Positions 24,169 through 33,000 of a stretch of 36,396 nucleotides of DNA are shown here, in pieces (position 1 is the stretch's first letter; every line of letters begins with the position of its first letter). The notes under the pieces were generated by a model, which worked only from the letters and a program-made list of their open reading frames with translations, searched no databases and had not been told where the DNA came from. The stretch is from Lachnospiraceae bacterium (GTDB lineage Bacteria > Bacillota > Clostridia > Lachnospirales > Lachnospiraceae), in assembly GCA_017544405.1 (NCBI GenBank), contig JAFYEE010000047.1, forward strand, positions 1 to 36,396, written 5' to 3'. The translations under genes and the position numbers were made by a program.

Positions 24169-25475
24169 AGCTCGTTTTTGTTTCCAACTATATCAATCAT
24201 CATCAGATCCCTTTCTGCCGGGAGGCGCAAAGTCTCCTGGGGAGAGGGAATTTTGTCTTTTTCCAGACGCAGCCCATGGAGGAGGAACGCAGGGCCATGG
24301 GATGGCAGGAGGAGATCCCGGAGTATGTCCGTCCGGCGTACGGAACGGATGCGCAGGGGATGGACCTGAAAACGGCCGCTCTGTGGGAGATCAGCGGCGC
24401 GGATGTGGTCCTGTTCGGCGGCTGTGAGGACGAGAGTTACATCCGTCCGAGGCTGGAGGAGGGGAAGCTTACGCTCCGCTATTCCGAGCGCGTCTACAAG
24501 GAAGGGCAGTGGAAATGCATCACGCCCCGCGGACTGCTTCGCAAGTATCATGACCACACGGCCTTCGCCGCTTCGCCGGTGTATCTGCTCTGCTCCGGTG
24601 CCTATGTGGCTTCAGATTTCGGCATCTTTCGGGCCTATCCCGGGAAGATGTTCCGGTGGGGATATTTCCCGGAGATCCGCAGGCAGGATACGGAAGCACT
24701 TTTTGCCCGCAAAGCGGAGAATCCCGTGCCGATGCTTCTCTGGGCCGGCCGCATGATCGACTGGAAGCATCCGGAGGTCGCACTGCGGACGGCTGCGCGC
24801 CTTCGGGAGGCCGGCGCATCCTTCCGGCTGCGGATGGTGGGCGGCGGAGAAATGCTGGATTCGCTGAAGGAAACGACCCGCGCGCTCGGTCTGGAGGAGG
24901 TGGTTTCGTTTCCGGGATTTTGCACGCCGGAGCAGGTGCGCGAGGAGATGGAGGCGGCCGATTTTTACCTCTTTACCAGCGACCGTAAGGAGGGCTGGGG
25001 CGCTGTCGCGAACGAAGCCATGAACAGTGGCTGCGCCTTGCTTGCGGATGCGCGGATCGGCGCGGTGCCTTATCTGGTAAGGAACGGGGAGAACGGGATC
25101 GTCTACGACGGGAGAAAGAAGGGCTGCGCGGAGCTGCTGGCGCGGGAGATCCTGCGCCTTTTGGAGCAGCCCGGGGAGCGTCGCCGGATGGGCGAAGCGG
25201 CCTACCGGACCGTGAAGGAGATCTGGAATCCGCATGCGGCGGCGGAGCGTCTGATCCGGCTAAGTCTGGAGCTTCAAAAGACCTGGGGACTGGAGGACGG
25301 AATGCAGGGAAAGCCGGAGCAAAAAAAGCGCCCGGCAACCTTAGCTGCGGGCGCGGATCTTTTCTTTGTGTCGGACGGCGGACCTTTGACGCCGGAGCGC
25401 CCGCGCCCGGAGAGGAAGATCCTTCGGGAGGCGCTGGGGCATGTGTCGTCAGGCGGCAGGCCGGTCCAAATTTAA
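24165..25475 (+). CDS. Glycosyltransferase family 4, last gene of the plus-strand operon
   Basis: A 436-residue GT-B enzyme: MKLVFVSNYINHHQIPFCREA at the N-terminus, PMLLWAGRMIDWKHPEVAL at the start of the donor domain, MVGGGEMLDSLKETTRALGL, VSFPGFCTPEQVREEM and the EX7E motif at Glu276/Glu284 (DRKEGWGAVANEAMNSG). The recognisable fold ends near residue 378 (SLELQKTWGLEDG). The last 50 or so residues are low in hydrophobicity, rich in Pro/Arg/Glu/Lys, and coded through a terminator hairpin belonging to the opposite strand. The stop overlaps by a few bases the stop of the convergent minus-strand gene. Confidence 0.87.
   Translation: MKLVFVSNYINHHQIPFCREAQSLLGRGNFVFFQTQPMEEERRAMGWQEEIPEYVRPAYGTDAQGMDLKTAALWEISGADVVLFGGCEDESYIRPRLEEGKLTLRYSERVYKEGQWKCITPRGLLRKYHDHTAFAASPVYLLCSGAYVASDFGIFRAYPGKMFRWGYFPEIRRQDTEALFARKAENPVPMLLWAGRMIDWKHPEVALRTAARLREAGASFRLRMVGGGEMLDSLKETTRALGLEEVVSFPGFCTPEQVREEMEAADFYLFTSDRKEGWGAVANEAMNSGCALLADARIGAVPYLVRNGENGIVYDGRKKGCAELLAREILRLLEQPGERRRMGEAAYRTVKEIWNPHAAAERLIRLSLELQKTWGLEDGMQGKPEQKKRPATLAAGADLFFVSDGGPLTPERPRPERKILREALGHVSSGGRPVQI
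25321..25354 (-). terminator. Intrinsic terminator of the SGNH-GT52 operon, possibly bidirectional
   Basis: On the minus strand GCGCCCG pairs with CGGGCGC (extended by CAGC/GTTG with one bulge) and is followed by TTTTTTT. It sits about 120 bases past the minus-strand stop, inside the 3' end of the plus-strand GT4 gene. On the plus strand the same hairpin is followed after five bases by TTTTCTTT, so it may also end the opposing transcript. Confidence 0.8.
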
Positions 25476-26557
25476 ATCTGTTCGTTCTGGCGATGGATGG
25501 AGGGCTCTTCGTAGGCGTCGAGGAAGTCGGGACCCAGGCGGATGCTCTCGTCCGCGTAAGGAAAATCCGACATCTCTGTCAGAACGCCCACCGCTTTTTT
25601 GAAATGCGCGCCCGGCATAAAATGGAGCATCTCCATCGGAACCTTTTTGTCGATCTGGGGAATCTCCGGGAAGAGAGTCTCGTAGTCCAGCTCGTCTCTG
25701 GGGTGGGGCTTTAAAAATACGGTGCCTTCCTTTTGGTACCGTTCGATGAGATCGGTGAAGATTTGCTTCCGGATCTCTAAAGTGCACAGGGGCTCCGTCA
25801 GGAGGAGAATGCCGTCTCCGGCTTTGCTTGCTTCGGCAACGCGCTGCTCGAGGGCGGCTTTGTTTTTCAGGAAAACCTTCAGGATCAGCTCCCGGTCCGC
25901 GTCCGTCAGGCGATCGCGCAGCGGGAGTCTCGGAACCTCGATGTATTTCCGGAAGTCCTGATAGATCAGGCGGGAGCGGTCGTTGATCTCCATGTCGATG
26001 CAGTATTTGCCGTAGCCGTTCGGGATAAAGATCAGATTCAGGTGCAGGGACAGGAAGGCCTTGAGCGGAAAGTGCCCGCGGTTGTCGAAACGGGCGAGGT
26101 CGCCGTTGGCGATACAGTTGAGACCGTCCTCCACCGCATGGTAGCGGATGTGCTTCTGGTTGAGATACACCCCGATGGGGTCTGCGTCGCAGAAGACGTA
26201 GATTTGCTTATACTGACGGAAATCCACCGGGAGAAAGGGCTCCTGAAGCTGTGCAAAGCGGCGGGTCAGCCGGATGCGCTGACGCAGATTGCCGAGGCCG
26301 CTCCCCGTGTCCGAACGCAGGGAATCCAGCTCCGGGAAAAAACTCTCGCGTTTTTCGTCATAGTCCAGGATCTCCTCAAAGAGGCCGCATTCGGAAAGCC
26401 GTGTATGCAATTCTTCAAAATCGGTGGACATCTTCGAGAGGATGAGCGTAGCGTGCGGAGCCCAGCTACTCCCTTCCTCCGCGCGGATCTTCAGCTCCTT
26501 GAGGAGCGTGATGTAGACATGGTAATAGGTGTGGCAGACATAGATTCTTTCTTTCAT
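25472..26557 (-). CDS. GT52/polysialyltransferase-like glycosyltransferase
   Basis: A 361-residue protein without membrane helices. It starts MKERIYVCHTYYHVYITLLKEL, a pattern seen at the start of sialyltransferase-like GT52 and polysialyltransferase-like proteins. It continues with YVFCDADPIGVYLNQK and YHAVEDGLNC, and has GILLLTEPL followed by TVFLKPHPRDELDYETLFPE, where the KPHPRDE block is the shared CMP-sugar-binding signature of these families. Sialic-acid use is an inference from the family, and no CMP-sialate synthesis genes are in the window. GGAG lies about 8 bases before the ATG. It follows the SGNH hydrolase gene by 27 bases in one operon. Confidence 0.68.
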   Translation of the reverse strand: MKERIYVCHTYYHVYITLLKELKIRAEEGSSWAPHATLILSKMSTDFEELHTRLSECGLFEEILDYDEKRESFFPELDSLRSDTGSGLGNLRQRIRLTRRFAQLQEPFLPVDFRQYKQIYVFCDADPIGVYLNQKHIRYHAVEDGLNCIANGDLARFDNRGHFPLKAFLSLHLNLIFIPNGYGKYCIDMEINDRSRLIYQDFRKYIEVPRLPLRDRLTDADRELILKVFLKNKAALEQRVAEASKAGDGILLLTEPLCTLEIRKQIFTDLIERYQKEGTVFLKPHPRDELDYETLFPEIPQIDKKVPMEMLHFMPGAHFKKAVGVLTEMSDFPYADESIRLGPDFLDAYEEPSIHRQNEQI

Positions 26558-26584
26558 GGATATTCTCCGTGGATGACGGCAGCG

Positions 26585-28042
26585 TTACTGTGCTGCGGTC
26601 AGGTATTCGATCAGGCCCCGCCCGATGCAGTAGCGTCCGGACTCGTTGTAATGCACCTGGTCACTGCTGAGCCAGTGGAAGGTGGAGATGTCGAGGCCGT
26701 AGACATCCTGTGCCAGGCGATAGACGGGAAGGCCATAAGCGGAGGCAACCTCCTCCGCGGCGGCGCGGTATTCCGGAAGGAGCGGATCCTCCAGCCAGAC
26801 CCCGTACATGTCCTGCTCCGGATAGCAATAGCCGGGGGAGAGGACCAGAAAGCCGGCCTGCGGATACGCTTCCCGCAGCCTTGCGATCCCGGTGCTCAGT
26901 GCGCCGTAGTAGGTGGAAGTGTCCATGGGCTGATCCGCGTTTCGGACCGGACACTGATACAGATAATCGTTGATCCCGAACTCGATGAGAAAGAGGATCT
27001 CCTTTTCTCCGGAAGAAGCATATTTTGCCAGCGCTTCGCGCGCCTTCGCAAAGTCCTCCTTCGGTGCATCCGGCACCTCTGTCAGAATGGCATTCACGGA
27101 CTGGCCGAAATCATAGCGCCCGGAGGCGTCGGAGGCGATGATCCCGCCGATGGCACAGTTGTAGACTTCCGCACCGGCCATGGACGCAAGGATGCCGGAG
27201 ATGGACATGGAATCTTCAAAGATGCCGAAGATGCTGTCGCCGAGGACCACGATGCATTTGGACTGCAGGGCATCCGCAGGCGGGAGGGATGTGACCTGCG
27301 CGCGGAGCCAGAAGTCCCGTCCGGCATTCCAGTCTGCTGCGATCTCAGGAGTCACCTGAAAGCCACTGCCGGGGATGGTCCTGGAGATGAGGACCAGCGC
27401 TGCGTCGGCATTTACCGTGTAGTCCGAGACATAATTGCCGACATTGTCGATGATCCAGTCGGTGCGTCCGAAATCGTACAGCTCATAGCCGGAGCTGACG
27501 ATGGTCTCGATGCCTTCATTGTAGGCGGCCGCGGTCTCTTCGAAGCTCAGACCGCTCTCGGGATCGGTCGCATCCAGAAGCTTTTCCCACCGGGCGACCG
27601 AAGGGTGCGCGGGGAGAAAGACCAGGCGGCAGTCGGGGAAGACTTCCCGGAAATGCGCAAGCTCACGGGAGGTCACCAGCGTTGCCTCGTCGAGCAGATC
27701 CGGGCGAAAGCCGAGGTATAAAACGGTCGGAGCGGTCTCCGAAGCGGAAGCGGCGCTCAGGTAGGTCAGCAGGCAGCGGGTGTCCGGGATGCGGACGGTA
27801 TTTGCCGTCAGGGGCATTCCGAAGGTCTGCTCGATATCCGATGCGCGCAGCGTCGTCTCCGGTTCCATGGAGATCACCAGGACTCCGCCGGGCGCGGACC
27901 GGAAGCGGTCCCGGTCGGCCGAGGTCCCGGATCCGCCCACGGATACCTTGAAATACCGAAAGGCCGTAAGTCCTCCGACGGCCAGAAGCAGAAAGAGAAT
28001 CAGAAGGATCCGGATGGCGGATTTTGGGAGAGATTTTTTCAT
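26585..28042 (-). CDS. Membrane-anchored SGNH/GDSL hydrolase
   Basis: A 485-residue protein with one N-terminal membrane anchor (about residues 9-30) and a large extracytoplasmic part. The C-terminal domain has a complete SGNH set: block I VVLGDSIFG with Ser270, block II-like CAIGGIIASD, block III FGINDYLY with Asn358, and block V SDQVHYNE with Asp461 and His464. Such enzymes remove or transfer acyl groups; here the most likely substrate is acetyl on surface polysaccharide. Residues about 50-250 look like a second, divergent domain of similar type (VLYLGFRPDLL, LVFLPAHPSVARWEKLL, YNEGIETIVSSGYELYDFG) without its own catalytic motifs. First gene of a two-gene minus-strand operon. Confidence 0.85.
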   Translation of the reverse strand: MKKSLPKSAIRILLILFLLLAVGGLTAFRYFKVSVGGSGTSADRDRFRSAPGGVLVISMEPETTLRASDIEQTFGMPLTANTVRIPDTRCLLTYLSAASASETAPTVLYLGFRPDLLDEATLVTSRELAHFREVFPDCRLVFLPAHPSVARWEKLLDATDPESGLSFEETAAAYNEGIETIVSSGYELYDFGRTDWIIDNVGNYVSDYTVNADAALVLISRTIPGSGFQVTPEIAADWNAGRDFWLRAQVTSLPPADALQSKCIVVLGDSIFGIFEDSMSISGILASMAGAEVYNCAIGGIIASDASGRYDFGQSVNAILTEVPDAPKEDFAKAREALAKYASSGEKEILFLIEFGINDYLYQCPVRNADQPMDTSTYYGALSTGIARLREAYPQAGFLVLSPGYCYPEQDMYGVWLEDPLLPEYRAAAEEVASAYGLPVYRLAQDVYGLDISTFHWLSSDQVHYNESGRYCIGRGLIEYLTAAQ

Positions 28043-28081
28043 GAAATCACCCTTCCGAAAGGTTTTTTAATACACGTTTCT

Positions 28082-28110
28082 ATGATAAAATAAACGAAAA
28101 GGCAATGCAA
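28082..28110 (-). promoter_or_regulatory. Promoter of the SGNH-GT52 operon
   Basis: On the minus strand TTGCAT (28110-28105), a 17-base spacer and TATCAT (28087-28082). The -35 hexamer and spacing are the same as in the epsG-operon promoter. No equally good promoter is seen for the divergent plus-strand gene at 28121, though TATGAT/TAAAAT stretches lie at 28081-28091. Confidence 0.7.
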
Positions 28111-28120
28111 GAGGTGCGAA

Positions 28121-29065
28121 ATGGATCATATCGCCGTACTGATTCCCTGCTTCAATGAGGCGGTGACCATCGAGAAGGTGGTGCGCAGTGCCCGGGAACA
28201 GCTTCCCGAAGCAGTGGTCTATGTGTATGACAACAATTCAACCGATGATACCGCAGCCCTGGCCGAGAAGGCGGGGGCTGTGGTTCGCTATGAGCATAAA
28301 CAGGGCAAGGGAAATGTCATCCGGAGAATGTTCCGCGAAATCGACGCGGACTGCTATCTGATGCTGGACGGTGATGACACCTATCCGCTCGAGTGTGCCC
28401 GTGAGATGGTGGATCTGGTGCTGGATCACAATGCGGACATGGTGGTCGGAGACCGTCTTTCCTCTACCTATTTTCAGGAGAACAAGCGCCTATTTCACAA
28501 TTTCGGCAACTCCCTGATGCGACGGAGCATCAATTCCCTTTTCCGCTCGGACATCAAGGATATTATGACCGGATACCGCGCGTTTTCGTACGAATTTGTC
28601 AAGACATTTCCCGTTTTCTCGGAGGGCTTTGAGATCGAGACGGAGATGACGATTCACGCGGTGAATTACAATCTGCAGGTGGAAAATCTGGTGGTCGATT
28701 ACCGGGATCGCCCGAAGGGCAGCAGTTCCAAACTCCAGACGATTCCTGACGGCCTGCGTGTACTTCACAAGATGCTGAGCCTTTACAAGAATTACCGTCC
28801 GATGAGCTTTTTCGGTCTGCTCGGACTGGCGCTGATTCTGGTGGCGGCAGCTTTCATGGTGCCGATCGTGACCGAATATGCGGCGACCGGTCTGGTTCCG
28901 AGATTCCCGACCCTGATTACCTGCGGGTTTGTGGCGATGGCCGGGATGATGTCGATTGTTTCCGGCATGATCCTGAAGGTGATCGACAGTAAGGACCGCA
29001 AGGATTTTGAATATCGTCTGACCAGAGTGCACGATCACTGGGTCAGTGAGAAGAGAAGAGGTTAG
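28121..29065 (+). CDS. Polyprenyl-phosphate glycosyltransferase (DPM1-like GT2)
   Basis: A 314-residue GT2 enzyme with IAVLIPCFNEAVTIEKVV at the N-terminus, VYDNNSTDDTA, KQGKGNVIRRMF and the metal site MLDGDDTYP near residue 87. It continues with IKDIMTGYRAFS and DRPKGSSSKL, a set typical of dolichyl/undecaprenyl-phosphate mannose or glucose synthases. Two C-terminal membrane helices follow (about 230-252 and 265-288). AGAGGTG lies 5-6 bases before the ATG. The next gene, also GtrB-like, begins 5 bases after its stop, so both are made together and then dnaE follows. Confidence 0.9.
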   Translation: MDHIAVLIPCFNEAVTIEKVVRSAREQLPEAVVYVYDNNSTDDTAALAEKAGAVVRYEHKQGKGNVIRRMFREIDADCYLMLDGDDTYPLECAREMVDLVLDHNADMVVGDRLSSTYFQENKRLFHNFGNSLMRRSINSLFRSDIKDIMTGYRAFSYEFVKTFPVFSEGFEIETEMTIHAVNYNLQVENLVVDYRDRPKGSSSKLQTIPDGLRVLHKMLSLYKNYRPMSFFGLLGLALILVAAAFMVPIVTEYAATGLVPRFPTLITCGFVAMAGMMSIVSGMILKVIDSKDRKDFEYRLTRVHDHWVSEKRRG

Positions 29066-29069
29066 GCAC

Positions 29070-30068
29070 ATGGAAAAGATCAGCTTCATCATCCCCTGCT
29101 ATCGCTCGGAGATCACGCTTCCGAAGGTGGTGCAGGAGATTCGGGATAAAATGGAGGAGCTCCGGGACAGGTATACCTATGACATCTTCCTGATCAACGA
29201 CTGCTCCCCGGACGGGACGGAGGATGTGATCCGCAGGCTGTGTGAGGACGCTTCGGATATCCACGGCATCTCCTTTGCCCGGAATTTCGGACAGCACAGC
29301 GCGCTGATGGCAGGTCTGCGGTACAGCGACGGTGACCTGGTGGTCTGCCTCGACGATGACGGACAGACCCCCGCGAATCAGGTGGACCGTCTTTTGGACA
29401 AGATCGAGGAGGGTATGGATCTCGTTTATGCCCACTACGCGCACAAGCAGCACTCGACCTTCCGGAATTTCGGCAGCAGGGTCAATGATTATATGGTCCG
29501 CGTGATGCTGGGCAAGCCGAAGGACCTTACCGTTTCGAGCTATTTTGCGGCGCGCCGTTTTGTCGTGGAGGACATGATCCGATACCAGAACTGCTATCCT
29601 TATGTGATCGGTCTGGCGCTTCGCACGACGAAAAATATCTGCAATGTCGAGGTGGATCACAGAGAGCGGGAGGTCGGCACCTCCGGTTATACCCTGAAAA
29701 AACTCCTGAATCTCTGGTTCAACGGGTTCACCGCCTTCTCCGTGAAGCCTCTGCGCATGGCCACGGCTGCGGGCGGGATGGCTACAATTTTCAGCTTTAT
29801 TTACGGGATCTACACGGTGGTTCGCAGACTCCTGAATCCGGCGGCGGTCATGGGTTTTGCCGCACTTATGACAGCGGTGATTTTTTTCGGCGGAATGATC
29901 CTGATCATGCTGGGACTCATCGGGGAGTACATCGGACGTATCTATATCAGTATGAATAACGCGCCGCAGTATGTGATCCGGGAGTGCTGGAACATGGAGC
30001 CGGCGGCGGACGGATCCGGGAAGGATGCCGGAGAGCGGGGACTCCCCGGGGGGACCTGTGGCCGGTGA
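29070..30068 (+). CDS. Polyprenyl-phosphate glycosyltransferase (GtrB/ArnC-like GT2)
   Basis: A 332-residue GT2 enzyme: ISFIIPCYRSEITLPKVV, LINDCSPDGTEDVI, FARNFGQHSALMAGLRYSDGDLVVCLDDDGQTP with the DDD metal site, then TVSSYFAARRFVVEDMI and EVGTSGYTLKKLLNLWFNGFTAFSVKPLR, the GtrB/ArnC interface motif. Two C-terminal membrane helices precede a short charged tail. I chose ATG 29070 with GAAGAGG upstream; an extension to 29046 would overlap the previous gene. The last 30 residues are Gly/Asp-rich and probably disordered. It is separated from dnaE by only 21 bases. Confidence 0.9.
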   Translation: MEKISFIIPCYRSEITLPKVVQEIRDKMEELRDRYTYDIFLINDCSPDGTEDVIRRLCEDASDIHGISFARNFGQHSALMAGLRYSDGDLVVCLDDDGQTPANQVDRLLDKIEEGMDLVYAHYAHKQHSTFRNFGSRVNDYMVRVMLGKPKDLTVSSYFAARRFVVEDMIRYQNCYPYVIGLALRTTKNICNVEVDHREREVGTSGYTLKKLLNLWFNGFTAFSVKPLRMATAAGGMATIFSFIYGIYTVVRRLLNPAAVMGFAALMTAVIFFGGMILIMLGLIGEYIGRIYISMNNAPQYVIRECWNMEPAADGSGKDAGERGLPGGTCGR

Positions 30069-30089
30069 TTTCGGTGAGGGGTAGGAAAC

Positions 30090-33000
30090 ATGGCATTTGT
30101 TCATCTGCATACACACACGGAGTACAGTCTTCTGGACGGCATGAACCGGATCGAGGACTATGTGGCCCGGGCGAAGGAGCTCGGGATGACGGCCGCGGCC
30201 ATTACCGACCACGGCGTGATGTACGGGGTACTCAAATTCTATAAGGCAGCGAAGGCAGCCGGGATCCATCCGGTGCTGGGGTGCGAGGTCTATGTGGCAC
30301 CGGGCTCCCGCTTTGAGAAGTCGAGCGCAAAGGGGGATGTCCGGTATTATCATCTTGTGCTGCTGGCCGAGACCAATCAGGGCTACGGGAATCTGCTCAA
30401 GATCGTCAGCAAGGGCTACACGGAGGGCTTTTATTTCAAGCCGCGCGTGGACCTGGAGGTGCTGCGGGAATACCACGAGGGGATCATCTGCCTCTCGGCC
30501 TGTCTGGCGGGCGAGGTGCCGCAGGCCATTCTGTCCGGGGATATGGAGCATGCCCGCGCGGTGGCAAAGGAGTACCGGGAGATCTTCGGACCGCGGAACT
30601 ATTTCCTGGAGATGCAGGATCACGGGATGGCGGATCAGCGGACGGTCAATATGGGACTGATGCAGATCTCCAAGGAGCTCGGGATCCCGCTGGTGGCCAC
30701 TAACGACTGCCACTATACCTACCGCGAGGATGCCGACGCGCACGATATCCTGCTCTGTCTGCAGACCAACCGGACGCTGAACGATCCGGACCGCATGACC
30801 TATTACGACGGGCAGTTCTATGTCAAGAGCGAGGAGGAGATGCGGCAGCGCTTTGCCTATGTTCCGGAGGCAATCGAGAATACGCAGAAGATCGCGGACC
30901 GCTGTCAGGTCGACATCGAATTCGGCGTCACCAAGATCCCCGTGTATGAGGTTCCGAAGGGATATGATGCCTGGAGCTATCTGAACGATCTGTGCACGAA
31001 AGGTCTTGAAAAGCGCTACGGAAGAGATGACCTGCCCGCGGGGGACGGGCGGACGCTGCGGGAGCGTCTGGACTACGAGCTCGGGGTCATCCGCCAGATG
31101 GGCTATGTGGAATATTTCCTCATCGTCTGGGATTTTATCAATTACGCGAAGGAACACGGGATCCTTGTGGGACCGGGCAGAGGCTCGGCCGCAGGGAGCA
31201 TTGTTTCCTATTGCCTGGAGATCACCAATATCGACCCGATCCGGTATCAGCTGCTCTTCGAGCGTTTCCTGAACCCGGAGCGTGTCTCCATGCCTGATAT
31301 CGATGTGGACTTCTGCACGGACCGTCGCCGCGAGGTCATCGAGTATGTGACGCAGAAGTACGGCAAGGACCGTGTGGTGCAGATCACCACGATGGGTACC
31401 CTCGGTGCGAAGGGCGTGGTGCGTGATGTGGCGAGGGTCATGGATCTGCCGTATTCCTTCGGGGATGCGATCTCGAAGAAAATCCCCAGAGAGCTGGATA
31501 TCACGCTGAAGAAGGCCCTGGAGATGAATCCGGAGCTGAAGAGTCTCTATGACGAAGACGAACAGGTCCGCAGCGTGATCGACATGTCCATGCGGCTGGA
31601 GGGGATCCCGCGCAATACCGGAACCCATGCGGCCGGTGTCGTGATCTGCCAGAAGGCGGCGGAGGAATACGTGCCGCTGGCCATCGGTACGGAGGGCGGC
31701 GTCGTCGCGCAGTTTGACAAGGATGAACTGGAGAGCCTGGGCCTTCTGAAGATGGATTTCCTGGGCCTGACGACGCTCGATGTCATCGGCAACGCGGAAG
31801 AATTTATCCGGAAGGAGACCGGACAGACGGTGGATTCCGCACATGTGGAGATGAACGATCCGAAGGTCTTCGCCGCACTGTCCACGGGACACACGGAGGG
31901 TGTGTTCCAGCTCGAGTCCGCGGGAATGCGTTCCTTCATGAAGGAGTTGCAGCCGGAGAATCTCGAGGATGTCATCGCAGGCATTTCCCTGTACCGTCCC
32001 GGCCCGATGTCCTTCATTCCGAAATACATCGAGGGCAAAAACAACCGGCAGAGCATTACCTATGACTGCCCGCAGCTCGAGCCGATCCTGGCGCCGACCT
32101 ACGGGTGCATCGTCTATCAGGAGCAGGTGATGCAGATCGTGCGGGAGCTCGGCGGGTATTCCATGGGGCGGAGCGATCTCGTGCGCCGCGCCATGAGCAA
32201 GAAAAAACAGTCCGTCATGGAGATCGAACGGGAGATCTTTCTGCACGGCAATCAGGCGGAGATCGAGGAGGCCGAGCGCGAGGGCATGACGCCGCCCGCT
32301 CCGGTGCCCGGCTGCGTGGCCCGGGGGATTTCCGAACAGATCGGCAACAAGATCTATGATGAGATGATGGATTTTGCCAAGTATGCCTTCAACAAGTCCC
32401 ATGCGGCTTCCTATGCCGTCGTCGCTTACCAGACGGCTTATCTGAAGCTGTATTACCCGGTGGAATTCATGGCTTCCCTGATGACTTCGGTGATCGACAA
32501 CCTGCGTAAGGTGTCGGAGTATATCTATACCTGTCGCAGCATGGGGATCGAACTCGTCCCGCCGAGCGTAAATGCGGGCGAGATCGGATTTACCCCGGCG
32601 GGGGGCAAGATCAGCTACGCGCTGACCGCCATCAAGGGCGTGGGCGTGCCCGTGATCGCCGCGCTGGTGGCGGAGCGGGAGCTGCACGGCCCTTACCGGA
32701 GCCTGCGGGACTTCCTGGAGCGTGTGCAGGACAAGGAGCTGAACCGCCGCGCCGTGGAGGCCCTGATCAAGGCGGGCGCCCTGGACTGCCTGGGATGCAC
32801 CAGACAGCAGAGCATGCGTGACAGCCAGCTGATCCTGGACGATCTGCAGCGCGAGCGCAAGACGCAGATCTCCGGGCAGATGACCTTTGACGATTTCTTC
32901 GGGGAGGATACATCCTCCGGTTCCGAGAGCGGGTTTCCTCCGCTTCCCGAGTACGACCGGGAGCAGCTTCTCGCAATGGAAAAAGAGGTCTTGGGTCTGT

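Noticed and set aside
26042..27721. A 559-codon plus-strand open frame opposite the GT52-like and SGNH genes
   Set aside because: The minus-strand proteins carry clear motifs (KPHPRDE; GDSI/GIND/DQVH), so the plus-strand frame is a shadow.
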